In this document: in pieces, positions 62,874 through 64,000 of the stretch | Numbering within the stretch: the stretch's first letter is position 1 | Layout: the number at the start of each line of letters is the position of its first letter | Assembly: GCA_938016265.1 (NCBI GenBank) | Contig: CALLWB010000002.1 | Span: forward strand, 1 to 64,000 | DNA from: an uncultured Saprospiraceae bacterium | Lineage (GTDB): Bacteria; Bacteroidota; Bacteroidia; Chitinophagales; Saprospiraceae | Reading direction: 5' to 3' | DNA length: 64,000 nt | The notes under the pieces: generated by a model | Told to the model about the DNA's origin: nothing | The model's input: only the letters and a program-made list of their open reading frames with translations | Databases searched by the model: none | Program-made: the position numbers and the translations under genes

Positions 62874-62881
62874 TATGTTTG
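62874..62881 (+). promoter_or_regulatory. -7 promoter box of the TonB-like gene
   Basis: TATGTTTG, an exact TAnnTTTG match; predicted start of transcription near 62888 and ATG at 62923. No clear TTG at -33. Confidence 0.45.
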
Positions 62882-62922
62882 CATTACTCATTCTATCTAA
62901 CCAACATAACCTGCCTACCCGT

Positions 62923-63396
62923 ATGAAAGTATTGTTTACTTCTATTGCTGCCTTGTGCTTCAACATTCTATGTATTGGACAAACGAATCTAGTTTGTTCT
63001 AACCACCAGATTTATACTGTCCAACATCAAATGCTACAAAAAAACTTGGGAGAAGACGTTCCAATCACCTATGTTGGGCCTAAATATAAAAAAGGATTGG
63101 TTGGCATCAAGGAACACCTCAGCCCTTTGTTTACAGAAAAAAAGATTGGAGAGTTTATCGTTCAGATTTACATCTCTTTTGTTGTGAATTGCCAAGGGAA
63201 AGCCAACAATTTTAAAATTATCAACGAGCTAAACAATTCCAATACAAAAGATTTTGCAACCTCCATAATCAAACAACTGGAAGCGCTCCCAAAAAACTGG
63301 GAACCAGCATCAAAATACAATGCAAAAATCGATAGTTATCAAGTCCTTGAACTAGTGATTGTACAAGGGAATATTCAAAATATTCAATACAAATAG
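62923..63396 (+). CDS. Secreted TonB C-terminal-domain-like protein
   Basis: 157 residues from the ATG at 62923 (signal peptide MKVLFTSIAALCFNILCIGQ); the open frame goes 16 codons further upstream across the promoter-like box. The region from about residue 75 on follows the TonB C-terminal pattern: F-I-V-Q-I-Y-I-S-F-V-V-N-C-Q-G-K-A, then K-I-I-N-E-L, a helix with QLEALPKNWEPA, and a last strand pair (YQVLELVIVQGN). Unlike real TonB it has no long Pro-rich linker and is cleaved rather than anchored, so it probably does not drive receptors itself. Convergent with the DUF983 gene, 7 bases apart. Confidence 0.75.
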   Translation: MKVLFTSIAALCFNILCIGQTNLVCSNHQIYTVQHQMLQKNLGEDVPITYVGPKYKKGLVGIKEHLSPLFTEKKIGEFIVQIYISFVVNCQGKANNFKIINELNNSNTKDFATSIIKQLEALPKNWEPASKYNAKIDSYQVLELVIVQGNIQNIQYK

Positions 63397-63403
63397 AGTA
63401 GGT

Positions 63404-63790
63404 TTAGTCGGAACTTCCTTGCAAGGCATGTTCGTCATATTTGATAAATATCGATGCCCAGATAGAGCGCGAAAGCCGGAATACATATGGTGAAATCAGA
63501 ATGACGACCACCGTAAAAAAAACACAGGAAGCTGTAATAGACCATTCAAACCCCCAAAAAGCCAAAACAAAACACCCAAGTGTAGTTGCAGAACTCAATG
63601 CATAAGCAACAAACATCGCACCCCAGTAAAAACCTACCTCAATAAAATATTCCGTTTTACAAACTGGACAATTATCCGGCATTTCAAAAAGATCACTGAC
63701 AGATTTCACAGGAATAAACATGTTTCCTTCCCGACATCTCGGACACTTCAAATTCAGCGTGCTGTTTAGTCTGCTTCGTTTTTTACTCAT
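63404..63790 (-). CDS. DUF983 family membrane protein
   Basis: 128 residues from the ATG at 63790. A zinc-ribbon-like N-terminus (LKCPRCREGNMF...DNCPVCKTEY) is followed by two membrane helices (GAMFVAYALSSATTLGCFVL and ASCVFFTVVVILIS) and PYVFRLSRSIWASIFIKYDE, the standard DUF983 layout. Function of the family is unknown. It starts 2 bases after the stop of the upstream NTF2-like gene and is probably cotranscribed with it. The longer open frame reaching back to 63922 runs through that gene in another frame and is not used. Confidence 0.92.
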   Translation of the reverse strand: MSKKRSRLNSTLNLKCPRCREGNMFIPVKSVSDLFEMPDNCPVCKTEYFIEVGFYWGAMFVAYALSSATTLGCFVLAFWGFEWSITASCVFFTVVVILISPYVFRLSRSIWASIFIKYDEHALQGSSD

Positions 63791-63792
63791 TA

Positions 63793-64000
63793 TTACGCGT
63801 TTCTTCTTTCGATGTATTTGTCCAACATAGCATTGGATTGGCCTTGAACTTTTCTCTCCATCATATCGGTCCACCCCATTAGCTTGCCTACAAATCCAAG
63901 TGCCATGGAACACCATTTCCAAAAATCAAAATTGTCATGATGCTTAACAATTAAACCATCTTTGAACTCAAAAGTTGCATCAATAACATTATGAACACTT
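63793..64000 (-). CDS. NTF2/SnoaL-like protein, C-terminal part (cut by window)
   Basis: Partial gene entering from the right edge; the frame is open from 63999 to the TAA at 63793-63795 (68 codons). The visible part contains ATFEFKDGLIVKHHDNFDFW, then KWCSMALGFVGKLMGW, the pattern of SnoaL-like/NTF2-like small cone-shaped proteins that often bind or isomerise small molecules. The start and the N-terminal half are outside the window. Not listed by length-based ORF calling because it is incomplete. Confidence 0.8.
   Translation of the reverse strand, partial: SVHNVIDATFEFKDGLIVKHHDNFDFWKWCSMALGFVGKLMGWTDMMERKVQGQSNAMLDKYIERRNA

Noticed and set aside
62923-63396. True TonB energy transducer
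   Set aside because: There is a cleavable signal peptide and no membrane anchor or Pro-rich spanning region; only the C-terminal-domain pattern is shared.

Overview
The window is a stretch of chromosome from a member of the Bacteroidota, most likely a marine or aquatic gliding-type lineage such as the Saprospiria (the phylum is well supported, the order is an inference). The signs are type IX secretion (T9SS) C-terminal sorting domains on three proteins, a giant SprB-repeat protein, TonB-dependent uptake, DUF5916, DUF4421 and DUF983 families, lipoproteins, and promoters that fit the Bacteroidota pattern TTG-N19-21-TAnnTTTG. No rRNA, tRNA, CRISPR array, IS element or prophage was seen.

Layout. 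1-3.7 kb: sbcD (5' end cut by the window) and sbcC, a DNA-end-processing nuclease. 3.8-12.2 kb: an ankyrin protein, two small unknowns, an HmuY-like secreted protein followed by a TonB-dependent receptor (probable haem/iron uptake pair), a leucine-rich-repeat lipoprotein and a SRPBCC protein. 12.8-33.0 kb: a four-gene operon for very large envelope proteins: an outer-membrane barrel, a 2,050-residue and a 709-residue fibronectin-III protein, and a 3,377-residue protein with about 34 SprB-type repeats and a T9SS signal; a good terminator closes it. 33.3-34.2 kb: a rhomboid protease on the minus strand.

34.3-41.1 kb: the most interesting locus. A 52-codon ORF encodes a peptide with a double-glycine-type leader and a core made of (Ser-Ser-x) tripeptides. 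It is preceded by a duplicated promoter segment and followed by a hairpin terminator, then by a protein kinase fused to what looks like a PqqD-type RiPP recognition domain, a C39-peptidase ABC exporter, an HlyD-type adaptor and a TolC-type outer-membrane channel. Read together this is a self-contained system to make, probably phosphorylate, cleave and secrete a serine-rich peptide. There are no cysteines, so it cannot be a lanthipeptide; a polyphosphoserine peptide is the working hypothesis.

41.2-50.1 kb: a small secreted protein, a DUF5916 outer-membrane protein, an unknown helical protein, and a BlaI/BlaR1-type repressor and sensor-protease pair preceded by three evenly spaced palindromes, then a small lipoprotein. 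50.3-58.5 kb: two large secreted metallopeptidases on the minus strand, one M4 (thermolysin-like) with a long multidomain tail and one M43 with MAM-like domains and a T9SS signal. 58.9-64 kb: a second unknown helical protein of the same general type as the one at 45 kb, a DUF4421 protein, a kelch-repeat lipoprotein, a TonB-C-terminal-like secreted protein, a DUF983 membrane protein and the end of an NTF2/SnoaL-like gene cut by the window.
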